This document shows, piece after piece, positions 5,953-5,965 of a stretch of 5,965 nucleotides of DNA; positions within the stretch are counted from its first letter, which is position 1; every line of letters begins with the position of its first letter. Origin of the DNA: an uncultured Aquabacterium sp. (GTDB lineage Bacteria; Pseudomonadota; Gammaproteobacteria; Burkholderiales; Burkholderiaceae_C). Location of the stretch: NCBI GenBank assembly GCA_937923225.1, contig CALAKR010000430.1:1-5965 (forward strand), read 5' to 3'. The notes beneath the pieces were generated by a model. The model was given only the letters and a program-made list of their open reading frames with translations. It ran no database searches and was not told the DNA's origin. The position numbers were made by a program, and so were the translations under genes.

Positions 5953-5965
5953 ATGAAAAAAGCCC
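5953..5965. other. Window-edge element: half terminator (minus) or start of a plus-strand gene
   Basis: The last bases read ATGAAAAAAGCCC. On the minus strand this is GGGCTTTTTT, the 3' stem and T-run expected of an intrinsic terminator for a gene lying further right. On the plus strand it is ATG-AAA-AAA-GCC, a start resembling a lysine-rich signal peptide (MKKA), though only a weak purine stretch (GAGTGG) precedes it. The remainder of the 5864-5952 stretch shows nothing beyond the inverted repeat. The edge prevents a decision. Confidence 0.3.

Overview
The window is GC-rich, its coding sequences strongly favour G or C at third codon positions, and all recognisable genes lie on the minus strand. 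Gene content and protein style point to a betaproteobacterium, most likely a Burkholderiales member of the Comamonadaceae/Rubrivivax-Leptothrix kind. That placement is inference from composition and family resemblance, since no 16S or other marker is present.

Layout in the direction of transcription (right to left). At the right edge is a short A-tract/GCCC sequence that is either half of a terminator or the start of a plus-strand gene. Next comes a small unrecognised protein of 93 aa (5570-5851), then an MBL-fold metallo-hydrolase of about 303 aa with the full zinc-ligand set (4551-5462). A 117-bp gap with a terminator-like hairpin follows. After it is a tight run: a class I SAM-dependent methyltransferase (3192-4433), creB (2444-3184), creC (948-2447) and, after a 90-bp gap, creD, which runs off the left edge.

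The core is a CreBC two-component system with its effector gene creD. The methyltransferase stop is 7 bp from the creB start, and creB and creC share an ATGA overlap, so these three look co-transcribed and partly translationally coupled. creD is set apart by a 90-bp leader with a perfect CreB-binding motif (TTCAC-N6-TTCAC) 70 bp upstream of its ATG, read in the same direction as the gene. The simple model is that CreC senses an envelope or metabolic signal, phosphorylates CreB at Asp56, and CreB~P activates creD from this tag. No matching tag is seen upstream of the methyltransferase-creBC unit.

The main points of interest are the conserved cre tag in a probable betaproteobacterium, an uncharacterised methyltransferase in the position held by creA in E. 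coli, and the small orphan gene. I do not see an unprecedented multi-gene system; this is mostly a chromosomal region with a recognisable regulatory circuit. No tRNA, rRNA, CRISPR, IS element or integrase was found, and no gene-free stretch exceeds about 120 bases.
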